The position numbers and the translations under genes were made by a program. From GCA-2683825 sp965662355 (lineage in GTDB: Bacteria; Planctomycetota; UBA1135; GCA-002686595), in contig CBFIHP010000020.1 of assembly GCA_965662355.1 (NCBI GenBank), positions 1 through 64,000 of the forward strand: a DNA stretch of 64,000 bases, read 5' to 3'. The notes beneath the pieces were generated by a model, which worked only from the letters and a program-made list of their open reading frames with translations, made no database searches and had not been told where the DNA came from. This document shows, piece after piece, positions 9,112 through 17,117 of the stretch (positions are counted from its first letter, which is position 1; the number at the start of each line of letters is the position of its first letter).

Positions 9112-9300
9112 GGGTTCTAGGTCACCACGAAAGCCAGGGGCAAAGCAAGTTGGCCTAGCTATGTCCGCTGATCCAGCGCTTGGCCAGGAATGGAATCCAG
9201 AGAACGAGAATCAACGTGCTGGGGTCGCTGATCCATGGAAGAAGCAAGAGCCAAGCTTGGGGTTTGCGATTCCGCCAGGTTTCGGCAACCTACAGAGGCG

Positions 9301-9891
9301 ATGGACCAACCCTCGATCCACGAAGAGTCTCTGGCAGAGCTGATCCGGGCGGGCGGCGAATCCTGGGAGGAATTTCGCTCGATTGCCGGTCAACGCCATC
9401 ACCTCCTCATTCCCTGCGACTACGCGGAGGCCTACCGGGTACTGGGTGAACTGTCGGGGCGAGCGACTAGTTTTATCGAACTGGGTTCCGGCACGGGCGT
9501 CGTGACCATTCTGGCCGACCTGCTTGGTTTCGAGGCTTGCGGTATCGAGCTGGAACCGTGGCTGGTCGAGCGCTCGATGGAGCTGGCACAGCGTTTTGGC
9601 TCGCGCGCCAACTTCGCGGAGGGCTCCTTCGTGCCTACGGAGTACCAGGACGAGGTCGAGCACCTCAGCGTGGATTTTCTGACCTCGGCGGAGGGCGCCT
9701 GCGGTTACGACGAACTGGACCAGGAGCTGGACGACTTCGACTTGATCTACTCCTACCCCTGGCCCGGGGAGGAGGATTGGCTCCAGGAACTGGTGCGTCG
9801 GCATGCACGCCCCGGGGCCCTGCTCTTGACGTATGACGCCGGCGACGGCTTTCGACTCGTTCAGGACGGAGAGCCTGTGGCCGAGTTTTGA
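9301..9891 (+). CDS. class I SAM-dependent methyltransferase-like protein
   Basis: 196 residues. The nucleotide-binding motif I is FIELGSGTGVVTILADLLG (58-76), followed by GIELEPWLVERSMELA, the usual acidic end of strand 2. DLIYSYPWPGEEDWL looks like motif IV in a variant form, resembling small Rossmann proteins that may bind SAM without a known substrate. The start at 9301 has AGAGG seven bases upstream; the longer frame from 9235 adds 22 unlikely residues. It precedes a sulfatase by 25 bases, so the two may be co-transcribed, though a functional link is not obvious. Confidence 0.75.
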   Translation: MDQPSIHEESLAELIRAGGESWEEFRSIAGQRHHLLIPCDYAEAYRVLGELSGRATSFIELGSGTGVVTILADLLGFEACGIELEPWLVERSMELAQRFGSRANFAEGSFVPTEYQDEVEHLSVDFLTSAEGACGYDELDQELDDFDLIYSYPWPGEEDWLQELVRRHARPGALLLTYDAGDGFRLVQDGEPVAEF

Positions 9892-9916
9892 ATCGCACCC
9901 GGAGACACCGAACGTG

Positions 9917-11299
9917 ATGAGACCCACATTGTGGATAGTAGCGATTGCGTGTCTGTGTTCCATGATCGAGGTGGCCCACGCTGACGAGCGACCAAACCTC
10001 TTGGTAGTCGTGACCGATGACCACCCGTTCGATGCGCTGGGGTGTGCAGGGCACCCGATTCTGCGCACACCAAACATGGATGCGCTTGCGCGAGAGGGCG
10101 CGCGGTTCACACACGCTTTCGTCACGACGCCCATATGTGCCGCCAGCCGGGTCAGTATCTTCACTGGCAAGTACGAGCGTGCCCATGGGTACACCTTCGG
10201 GCAGCCTCCTCTCAGCGAAGAAACCGTACGCGGGACATATCCCAGCCGCTTGCGCAGTGCCGGCTATCGTGTGGGCTTCGTGGGCAAGCTCGGTGTGGGC
10301 ATCGACCGAAACGGCCGCGAGGAGATGTTCGACTCGTTCACCTCGGGCACGTACCCCTACCTTCGAATCGAGGGAGAGGGGCAAGTCGAGAGTGATCCGG
10401 ATCCTCCCCGCCATCTGACCGAGCTCAATATCGATCGGGCGCTCGGATTTCTCCGCGAGTCTGACGAGCGGCCTTTCTGCCTCTCGATCTCGTTTCAGGC
10501 CCCCCATGCCGAGGACGACAATCCCGATCAATACGTGTGGCCCGCGAGCTGTGACGCCCTCTACACCGAAGACACGATCGCAGCGCCGGTACCTGCAGGC
10601 TCCGGCTTCTTCGAGGCGCTGCCGGAGTTCCTGCGCACAGGCCTGAACCGCAAGCGCTGGCACTGGCGCTTCGATACGCCTGCGAAGCGCCAGCGAATGG
10701 TGAAGGGCTACTACCGCATGCTGAGTGCCGTCGACATGGGAATCGGACGCTTGCTTGCGACCCTCGACGAGCTGGGCCTACGTGAGAACACGGTCATCGT
10801 CCTGATCGGCGACAACGGCTACTTCCTGGGAGAACGCGGCTATGCGGGCAAGTGGACCATGCACGAGCGTTCGATCCGGGTGCCCTTGATCGTATGCGAC
10901 CCGCGCCTGGGGCAGTCCCGGCGCGGAGTGCTGCTGGACGCCTTCGCATTGAACGTGGACATCGCCCCCACCCTGCTGGATCTGGCGGGGCTCGACGTGC
11001 CGCAAGAAATGCAGGGGCGTTCGCTGCGACCGCTGCTCGAGGGTGCGAAGACCGACTGGAGGAAGGAAGTCTTCACCGAACACCTGTGGAAGTTCGATCC
11101 CATTCCACGCACCGAGGGTCTGCGTACGCCGGACTGGAAGTACATCCGGTATCTCGACCATCCCGAATACGAGGAGCTGTACGACCTGCGCACGGATCCC
11201 GAAGAGCAACACAACCTCGCCGGTGAAGAGCATCACGCGGCACTCCGCGAGCAGCTAGCAAAGCGCTGCTCGCAGGCCGCACGGGGTGTCGAGGACTGA
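9917..11299 (+). CDS. sulfatase, S1 family
   Basis: 460 residues with a signal peptide (MRPTLWIVAIACLCSMIEVAHA). The metal site is RPNLLVVVTDDHPFDALGC, and the formylglycine motif is C-A-A-S-R at 74-78, the accepted C-x-A-x-R variant. Later marks are GKLGVG, SISFQAPHAEDD, LIGDNGYFLGERG (with GKW just after) and RTPDWKYIRY near the C-terminus, as in choline- and polysaccharide-sulfatase-like subfamilies. GGAGA sits twelve bases upstream of the ATG. The gene follows the methyltransferase-like gene by 25 bases and converges on the HTH pair. Substrate unknown. Confidence 0.92.
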   Translation: MRPTLWIVAIACLCSMIEVAHADERPNLLVVVTDDHPFDALGCAGHPILRTPNMDALAREGARFTHAFVTTPICAASRVSIFTGKYERAHGYTFGQPPLSEETVRGTYPSRLRSAGYRVGFVGKLGVGIDRNGREEMFDSFTSGTYPYLRIEGEGQVESDPDPPRHLTELNIDRALGFLRESDERPFCLSISFQAPHAEDDNPDQYVWPASCDALYTEDTIAAPVPAGSGFFEALPEFLRTGLNRKRWHWRFDTPAKRQRMVKGYYRMLSAVDMGIGRLLATLDELGLRENTVIVLIGDNGYFLGERGYAGKWTMHERSIRVPLIVCDPRLGQSRRGVLLDAFALNVDIAPTLLDLAGLDVPQEMQGRSLRPLLEGAKTDWRKEVFTEHLWKFDPIPRTEGLRTPDWKYIRYLDHPEYEELYDLRTDPEEQHNLAGEEHHAALREQLAKRCSQAARGVED

Positions 11300-11345
11300 C
11301 GCCCTGCCTCATCCCCTTGGCGAGAGCAGAGACTCTCCAGGACAC

Positions 11346-11870
11346 CTAGGCGGGGAAATACCGCGTTCCCCCTCGTTCGCCTTCCGTGCGCAATTCTCCA
11401 CCCCCGACCAGATCAAATGCGGGTCGACGAGCGTCCTTCGTTTCGATTCCCAGAGCCTTAGCGATCTCGCCCAACCTCTTCCCGGGATCCTGTTGCACGG
11501 CTACCAGGACTTCCCCGCGCAGGCGCTCGAGGTCCTCAGTGGAGCGCCGAACGCGCTTGGCCGTCCCAGAGCGTCGGGCGGGCCCCGGTGGGATGAGGAT
11601 CGACTTCGATCCGGCACGGTCCGGCATGCGCAATCCCTGTTTCACCATCTCGGCGGAGAGAGGCGCACGGGCGGATTCGAGGGCTCTCGACAGGTCCGGA
11701 TCCTCGACCGCCTCGATGGCCTTGTCGAGGGCTCGTACGGCCGCGAGAAAGGCCTTGCCGTCGGGACTGGCCTTGGCTTTCTCCTCGGCGGCCCGGGTCT
11801 TGATACTTTTGATCTCCGCCTCCAGGTCGGCGATCATCTCCTCTTCGGTCCGTCTTTTGCGCTTTGTCAT
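11346..11870 (-). CDS. DNA-binding-like protein with winged-helix C-terminus
   Basis: 174 residues. It opens MTKRKRRTEEEMIADLEAEI, nearly identical to the start of the neighbouring upstream gene, then a charged helical region with a likely coiled coil (20-70). The last ~55 residues (from LERLRGEVLVAVQQDP to GGTRYFPA) form a pattern of three helices and a beta wing, like small MarR or replication-type winged helices. The gene overlaps its upstream partner by one base (TGATG), which suggests translational coupling. I do not recognise a named family. Function is inferred as DNA binding, perhaps chromatin-like or regulatory. Confidence 0.65.
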   Translation of the reverse strand: MTKRKRRTEEEMIADLEAEIKSIKTRAAEEKAKASPDGKAFLAAVRALDKAIEAVEDPDLSRALESARAPLSAEMVKQGLRMPDRAGSKSILIPPGPARRSGTAKRVRRSTEDLERLRGEVLVAVQQDPGKRLGEIAKALGIETKDARRPAFDLVGGGELRTEGERGGTRYFPA

Positions 11871-12382
11871 CAGTATCCGAGCTCGGTCCACGCTTTGCGC
11901 TTCCCGATGCCTTTCACTGCTAGCCAAGCATCGAGCTGCTTTCTCTGGGGGCTCGACGCGCCTTTCTCCCAGTTGTAAATCGTCAGGGGCGAGACGCCGA
12001 CCAACAAGCCATAGTCCGCAGCCGAAAGCTCGAGCCGTTCCCGCTCCTCGTAGACCGCCTCCGGCGTGAAGCCGCCGCCGGCGGGCTTGATGCCCAGGGC
12101 CTTGAAGGCATCGCCCTGGGAGATGCCCTTCACCTGGAGCCAGCTGTTCAGCTGTTTCTGACGCGGGATGCTGCGGCCGTGCTCCCAGTTGTAAATGGTC
12201 AGATGGGATACGCCGATGAGTCGACCGTAATCCGCAGCGGATAGATCGAGCCGATCCCGCTCATCCTTGATCTGGTCGGAGGAGTACTTGTTCCTCCCAA
12301 CCGCCTTTTTCTTCAATCGATCGATCTCCGCCTGGAGATCCGCAATCATCTCTTCTTCCGTACGCCGCTTGCGCTTGGGCAT
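11870..12382 (-). CDS. tandem XRE-like HTH protein with shared N-terminal motif
   Basis: 170 residues starting MPKRKRRTEEEMIADLQAEI followed by a short helix. Two helix-turn-helix repeats follow: LDLSAADYGRLIGVSHLTIYN-WEHGRSIPRQKQL and LELSAADYGLLVGVSPLTIYN-WEKGASSPQRKQL, each with a D-[RE]-LELSAADYG start and an NWE-G recognition end as in lambda-repressor-like domains. The start at 12382 has AGGAAAG five bases upstream and matches the start of the partner protein; an ATG at 12403 is an alternative. It is coupled by overlap to the next gene. No ligand domain is seen. A regulator or nucleoid-type protein is likely, target unknown. Confidence 0.75.
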   Translation of the reverse strand: MPKRKRRTEEEMIADLQAEIDRLKKKAVGRNKYSSDQIKDERDRLDLSAADYGRLIGVSHLTIYNWEHGRSIPRQKQLNSWLQVKGISQGDAFKALGIKPAGGGFTPEAVYEERERLELSAADYGLLVGVSPLTIYNWEKGASSPQRKQLDAWLAVKGIGKRKAWTELGY

Positions 12383-13404
12383 GGCTTTCCTGACTGTATT
12401 CATGGGGGGTAATCGATATCGACCAGTTCGTGTGCCCTTATCAACAGCGCCATGTGCTCGCACACACAATCAATAGTGCAGTCGCGGGCCCGTGCCACCG
12501 AGATCGGGTTTTCCCAAATAGATCGTCGGGGGGAGCGCGGGAAAGTTCCATTCGCGCCGACCTACGATTGCAAAATATGACGTAGTTTCCAAAAGTCCAG
12601 CTTTCAGCACCTCTATCTACTATTACAATACAATAAATCCTTGGATCAGCCCGAAACTGCGCCTGCAGCCGTACTCCCTTGGCCCTGGTTCTCGGGGTCC
12701 GACGCTGAAAAGGGTCGCGAATCGGGGCCAGGAAGCGTTCCGGCACCCGGTTGGTATGCCCGGAGACAATCGGAATCGCTCCGTCGTCGGAGGTGAGCCA
12801 CGCTCACCCGGGGACTTCGCCAGCAAAGCAGTCGAAGTCCGTTCGACCGACCCGGATTCTCGCGCGCCCCAGCCCTAGGCAATCCGGAAGACTCCGGTCT
12901 CAGGCCAGACGTCGCGAGGATCTCGCGAGGATGTTGTGCGCGCCTGGCAGCGAGCCAGCCCAATGGAACCTGCCCGCCGGAGGGCCCCCGGGGCATTCCA
13001 GGGCCGCTTTGCTCGGTCCCTGGGAGCGCAATTCCTGGCACGATGTTCTCTGATTCGAACCGCCCCAAAGTCTGGGCATAAGGCATTATGCTGCAACAGT
13101 TTATGGATTCTCCTTGCAATGCGAAGGCCTATCGTGGCTCACGGCCCGACGGTTTCCTCCCTTATTTCCCCCAAGGACCATTCCCGGCCAGGGCTGGATT
13201 CTCTAGAACAGTCCCCAGGGAGTCACACAAGCACCGAGCGTCGAGCCTGAACACGTGCATCGTCACGTCGGGCACGAAGCAAATCGCGCCGTCCATGTCG
13301 GGCAGCGCATCACTGATAGAACCGAAAGCCAGATGATCTGCGTTTCAGAACACCTTCCCGTTGGACAGGTCCGAGAACGCTGACCACGGAAAGAAAAAAT
13401 CAAA
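12383..13404. other. 1.0 kb intergenic region
   Basis: No convincing protein is visible; open frames here are short, arginine- and proline-rich, and lack ribosome-binding sites. An AT-rich block at about 12560-12650 is the probable promoter zone for the divergent HTH and RRM genes; TACAAT at 12624-12629 is one candidate -10 on the plus strand. A short perfect inverted repeat GGTGAGC-CAC-GCTCACC lies at 12792-12808. An unusually long leader is possible for the RRM gene, which could be cold-regulated. I could not match any known structured RNA. Confidence 0.5.
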
Positions 13405-13728
13405 ATGGGAAATCGACTCTACGTCGGCAACCTCTCCTTCGACCTGGATGAAGACACGCTACGCGCCGCGCTCGAGGAGCCGGGTGGAACGATCAAGGAT
13501 CTTCACATCGTCACCGACCGTGAAACCGGACGCCCGCGCGGCTTTGCCTTTGCCGAAATGTCCTCAGAATCCGAGGCGCAAGCCGTCATCGACGCCTGGG
13601 ACGGCAAAGAGCTCGATGGCCGCAACCTGACGGTCAACGAAGCCAAGCCCAAGGCACCCCGCACCGGCGGCGGCGGCGGCGGCGGTGGTGGTTACCGCGG
13701 CGGCGGCGGCGGCGGCGGTCGCTGGTAG
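13405..13728 (+). CDS. RRM RNA-binding protein with glycine-rich tail
   Basis: 107 residues holding one RNA recognition motif. RNP2 is LYVGNL (4-9) and RNP1 is RGFAFAEM (about 45-52), followed by the beta strand NLTVNEAKP. The tail is glycine repeats broken by Y, R and W. This is the class of small glycine-rich RNA-binding proteins found in cyanobacteria, planctomycetes and other bacteria, often induced by cold and thought to act as RNA chaperones. GGAAAG is twelve bases upstream of the ATG. It is followed closely by a strong terminator, so it is a single-gene transcript. Confidence 0.95.
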   Translation: MGNRLYVGNLSFDLDEDTLRAALEEPGGTIKDLHIVTDRETGRPRGFAFAEMSSESEAQAVIDAWDGKELDGRNLTVNEAKPKAPRTGGGGGGGGGYRGGGGGGGRW

Positions 13729-13768
13729 GAGTAAAGACGAGGGTCGGCTGACGCCGATCGAGAATCGA

Positions 13769-13805
13769 GGAGGGTCGCGGGTGCAAGCCCGCGGCCCTCC
13801 TTTTC
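13769..13805 (+). terminator. Rho-independent terminator after the RRM gene
   Basis: A 13-bp stem is formed by GGAGGGTCGCGGG (13769-13781) and CCCGCGGCCCTCC (13788-13800), with one G-T wobble and a six-base loop, followed by TTTTC. It lies 40 bases beyond the stop codon. The pattern is direct in the sequence; function is by established rule. Confidence 0.85.
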
Positions 13806-13859
13806 TTGTTCACGGCGAGCCCCATTGTCTTAGGTCCCTAACCGCATCCAGAGCTGCTT

Positions 13860-14072
13860 ATGGAATCAAGGAAGGGCATCGAAATCCCAGCGGAGGAACT
13901 CTCGCCAAGAGCCCTGCGCGAGGTCATCGAAGAGTTCGTGACACGCGATGGAACCGAGATGAGCGACGTGGAGACAAAAGTCCGCGAAGTCGAGGAGCTC
14001 CTACGGCAGGGTCACGTCGTGGTCTGGTTCGACGAAGCTACGCGCACGTGCAACATCCTGCCGCGCGCGTGA
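13860..14072 (+). CDS. yheU: YheU/UPF0270 family protein
   Basis: 70 residues. It matches the small YheU family: an IPAEELSPRALREVIEEFVTRDGTE opening, a helical middle with VETKVREVEELLRQG and the end VVVWFDEATRTCNILPR. In E. coli the protein is about 72 residues and of unknown function, usually found as a single small cytoplasmic protein. It is not obviously in an operon here. The length, the FV-R-GT motif and the NI-PR end make the assignment firm even though the function is not known. Confidence 0.85.
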   Translation: MESRKGIEIPAEELSPRALREVIEEFVTRDGTEMSDVETKVREVEELLRQGHVVVWFDEATRTCNILPRA

Positions 14073-14144
14073 TCTCTCCCTGAGCTCCGGCAACGATGCT
14101 GCCTATTCGAGCCGACCGAAGTTCCCGGAATTTCCAACGCCTCC

Positions 14145-14264
14145 ATGCAATCTTTCTTCGTCAACACCAAGGCCAATGGCCTCGACAACACCCTTGCAGG
14201 ACTCATCCTGGAGGAGGTCGAGGCTTTGCTCGAGAACACGCCATCCCCGACCGGGGATGAATGA
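14145..14264 (+). CDS. possible 39-residue small ORF
   Basis: A short open frame starting ATGCAATCTTTCTTCGTC. Its codons have the high third-position GC of the neighbouring genes, and the product has an amphipathic helical pattern (LAGLILEEVEALLEN) with an acidic end. The frame stays open upstream for about 15 more codons without a better start, so it might be the tail of a degraded gene. No ribosome-binding site is clear and no homology is recognised. It lies 46 bases before the hydrolase start. Confidence 0.25.
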   Translation: MQSFFVNTKANGLDNTLAGLILEEVEALLENTPSPTGDE

Positions 14265-14310
14265 ATCCCCGGACCTCCTTCGCTCCTATTTTGCACTCGT
14301 GGAACCTCTG

Positions 14311-16740
14311 ATGACACCCGCACCGACAGCAGCACGCTTCTTCCTTTCCCTGACCGCAAGCCTGGCACTCTTCGCACACGCAACAGCCGCCGAGGAACCG
14401 ACCCTCGAGCAACGCCTCGAGAAACTCGCCGACGAGCTCGAGAGCGCACGGAAGAAGGCACACATCCCCGGCATGTCGATCGCCGTCGTCAAGGACGACG
14501 AACTGGTCTTTGCGCGCGGCTTTGGCCTCGCGGACATCGAAGCCGAGCGTTCCGCCGACGAGAACACGATCTACGCCATTGGCTCGACGACCAAGGCCTT
14601 CACGGCAAGCCTCATCGGGATGCTGGTCGACGAGGGCAAGGCAAGCTGGGACGACCCGGTGACGAAGTACCTGCCCTACTTCGATCTACAGGTGCGCAGC
14701 GCTGACGAGAACGCACAGTGCACGTTGCGTGACCTCCTCAGCCACCGCCACGGCTTCTCGCGCATGGGCCTGCTGTGGTTCGGAAACAGCGTATCGCGCG
14801 AGGAGGTGCTTCGCACGGCTGCCGGTGCGGAGCCCTGGGACGACTTCCGCGCCGGCTTCCACTACTGCAACGTCACCTACCTCGCCGCCGGCGAAGCCGC
14901 TGGCGTCGCCGACGACACGACTTGGGACGATCTGATGATCGAGCGCTTCTTCGAACCGCTCGAGATGGAAAGCAGCACGCTCCGCGCCAGCGAGGCCCAG
15001 AAAGACGAACGCCTCGCACTCGGTTACCGCTGGGACGACGACTTGAAGGAGCATGAACAACCGAGGATGGTCGACCTGGACACGATCGGGCCCGCCGGCT
15101 CGGTCAACTCGAACGTCCTCGACATGGCCCAATGGCTGCGCCTGCAACTGGGAGAGGGCGCGGTCGATGATATGCAGCTGATCTCGAGCGAGCGTATCCA
15201 CGACACGTGGACCCCCCATATCCCCATTGGCGGCGGCGTCACCTATGGTCTCGGTTGGATGCTGCGGGAATACGACGGACGCAGGGTGGTCGAGCACGGT
15301 GGCAACATCGACGGCTTCACTGCCGAAGTCGCCATGATCCCGAGCGAAAACCTGGGCTATGTGCTCTTGATGAACCTCGACGTATCACCGTTGCGCCTGT
15401 CGTCGCTACAACTGGTCTTCGACGGACTCTTGAAGGAATGGCCGGAGGCCGAGCCTTTGGAGACCGATCCGACCGCGAAGCTCCCTACGCCGGAACTGGA
15501 GACCGGAGGGTACGTCGGTATTTACATCGGCAACTTCGGACCGTTCCGCGATGCGGAGTTCGAAATCCGAATGGAGGAACAGCACCTGGTACTCGACATA
15601 CCGGGCCAGCAATCCTCCCAGCTCCACCCCCCCGACGAGAAGGGTATGTGGGCGTCCGCCATCAGCGCCCAGGTCAAGGTCTCTTTCCAGCACGGCGAAG
15701 AAGACTCGATCGTCGGTTTGACGATTCACCAGGGCAATTTCCACTTCGAACTCCCCCGCAAAGGCATCGTGATCGAACCGGAAGTCCCCGCCGAGGAACT
15801 GGAAAAATACGTTGGCACCTACGTCCGTGTTGAGGGCGGCAAACAGGTCGAAATCCTCATCGATCAGGGTCGCCTCGCCATGCAGGACAAGGGACAGTTG
15901 GTGCCGTTCAACACACCGGACGCCGAAGGTCACGCCTCCCTGCGCGTGAACGAGCAGCAAGGAGCCACCTTCGAGATCGACGCCGATGGCCGCGTACGGT
16001 CTTTCGTCTTCGACGGCAGCGCAGGAGCCAAACTCTTCGAGCGCCTCCCGGACGCGAAGCCTGCGGGTTTGCCGAGCGTCGCCAAGGTGCTTTCCCTGCG
16101 CAAGACCGACGAACGCGTCGCAGCCCTGAAGGCGGCCGGCGGAGCGACCACGACGGGCAAGGTCTGGGTCCCCCAGGCGGGTGTCCGCGGTTCGATCGAG
16201 ATTCATACCCAGGGAGACGACCGTTTCACCAGTCACATGGAATTCGGCAAGTTCGGTCGCATCGACGCAGCCATGAGCGGAAGCGAGGCCTGGTCGTACA
16301 CCTCGATGCGGGGTTTCGACGAATTGAATGGCGACAAACGGCTCCAGGCCATATTGGACCACCCTCACGTGGTTCCTGGCGACTGGAGGCTGCACTTCGA
16401 TGCGCTCGAGGTCGTCCGTAACGACACGCTGAACGATCGGCCCGTTCACGTGCTGCGGCTAGAAAAACGTGGGCTTCCCAGCCGTTTTTTCTGGGTCGAC
16501 GCCGAGAGCGGCGATGTCCTGCGCTCGAACTTCACGACCGTCGAGGGGCCGATGAAGATCCCCGTGACGATCAACTACTTCGACTTCGTCAACTGGGACG
16601 GAGTCCAGAGGGCCAAGCGCATCGAAGTCGAGAACCCTGCCTCGGGCAGGATGGTCATGACTTTCGAGAAGCACGTGTCAGGCCTCGAGCACACAGACGA
16701 AGTGTTCAGCCTCGATGCACTACGCGGCGTGACCAAGTAG
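14311..16740 (+). CDS. large secreted beta-lactamase-fold serine hydrolase (class C-like)
   Basis: 809 residues with a signal peptide (MTPAPTAARFFLSLTASLALFAHATA). The N-terminal ~370 residues are a beta-lactamase/penicillin-binding-like domain: S-T-T-K (Ser92-Lys95), Y-C-N (185-187) and VEHGGNIDG for the third KTG-like element. After it come one or more beta-rich domains as in the DUF3471 extension, and a C-terminal beta-sheet region rich in FDFVNWDGVQRAKRIEVEN that resembles outer-membrane lipoprotein sorting folds. Such multi-domain proteins are common in PVC and Bacteroidetes bacteria and act as esterases or D-amino peptidases outside the cytoplasm. ATG 14311 was taken because it opens the signal peptide; 14176 gives an unlikely leader. 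Confidence 0.85.
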   Translation: MTPAPTAARFFLSLTASLALFAHATAAEEPTLEQRLEKLADELESARKKAHIPGMSIAVVKDDELVFARGFGLADIEAERSADENTIYAIGSTTKAFTASLIGMLVDEGKASWDDPVTKYLPYFDLQVRSADENAQCTLRDLLSHRHGFSRMGLLWFGNSVSREEVLRTAAGAEPWDDFRAGFHYCNVTYLAAGEAAGVADDTTWDDLMIERFFEPLEMESSTLRASEAQKDERLALGYRWDDDLKEHEQPRMVDLDTIGPAGSVNSNVLDMAQWLRLQLGEGAVDDMQLISSERIHDTWTPHIPIGGGVTYGLGWMLREYDGRRVVEHGGNIDGFTAEVAMIPSENLGYVLLMNLDVSPLRLSSLQLVFDGLLKEWPEAEPLETDPTAKLPTPELETGGYVGIYIGNFGPFRDAEFEIRMEEQHLVLDIPGQQSSQLHPPDEKGMWASAISAQVKVSFQHGEEDSIVGLTIHQGNFHFELPRKGIVIEPEVPAEELEKYVGTYVRVEGGKQVEILIDQGRLAMQDKGQLVPFNTPDAEGHASLRVNEQQGATFEIDADGRVRSFVFDGSAGAKLFERLPDAKPAGLPSVAKVLSLRKTDERVAALKAAGGATTTGKVWVPQAGVRGSIEIHTQGDDRFTSHMEFGKFGRIDAAMSGSEAWSYTSMRGFDELNGDKRLQAILDHPHVVPGDWRLHFDALEVVRNDTLNDRPVHVLRLEKRGLPSRFFWVDAESGDVLRSNFTTVEGPMKIPVTINYFDFVNWDGVQRAKRIEVENPASGRMVMTFEKHVSGLEHTDEVFSLDALRGVTK

Positions 16741-17117
16741 GGCGATAGCTACGGCTCGTGGGTCGAGGCTCAGGAAAGGGCCTCGTTACCCTCGAGCTTG
16801 CCGACGGCCACGGGAGCCTTGAGTGCCTGATGGACGGACATGCTCGTCGGTTCCGCCTACGCATGCGCACAGGCTAACCGCTCGGGCCCCGGCTGACCCT
16901 GGCCATCGGCGCTGCGCTCTTTCTGCTCGAGATGATGGCCCTCTTGAACATGCTCGCTTCCACCGGCGGGAATGCGAGCCCGCTCGAGCTGCTCCACGGC
17001 CTCGGGTCAGCGATGCTTGGCTTGTGCCGCCGAACCGACTCCAGGAGAGCTCGCCGCGGAGCTGTAGAGACGGCCAAGCGAGAGATGTTTCCCGTCCCGA
17101 AAACGAGGGGAAGGTCG
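16741..17117. other. intergenic region with a possible MotA/ExbB-like remnant
   Basis: No full gene is seen. In the plus frame ending near 17080, an uninterrupted stretch follows a stop codon at 16875 and contains a hydrophobic segment (about 16890-17025) with ASTGGNASPLELLHGLGSAM, which looks like the small loop and helix of a MotA/TolQ/ExbB-type protein. The fragment has no obvious start and ends in low-complexity arginine-rich code. It may be a decayed gene or chance; confidence is low. Confidence 0.3.

Noticed and set aside
12646..13119. 157-codon minus-strand frame in the 1 kb intergenic region
   Set aside because: Low-complexity R, G, P, S product without a ribosome-binding site or known motif.
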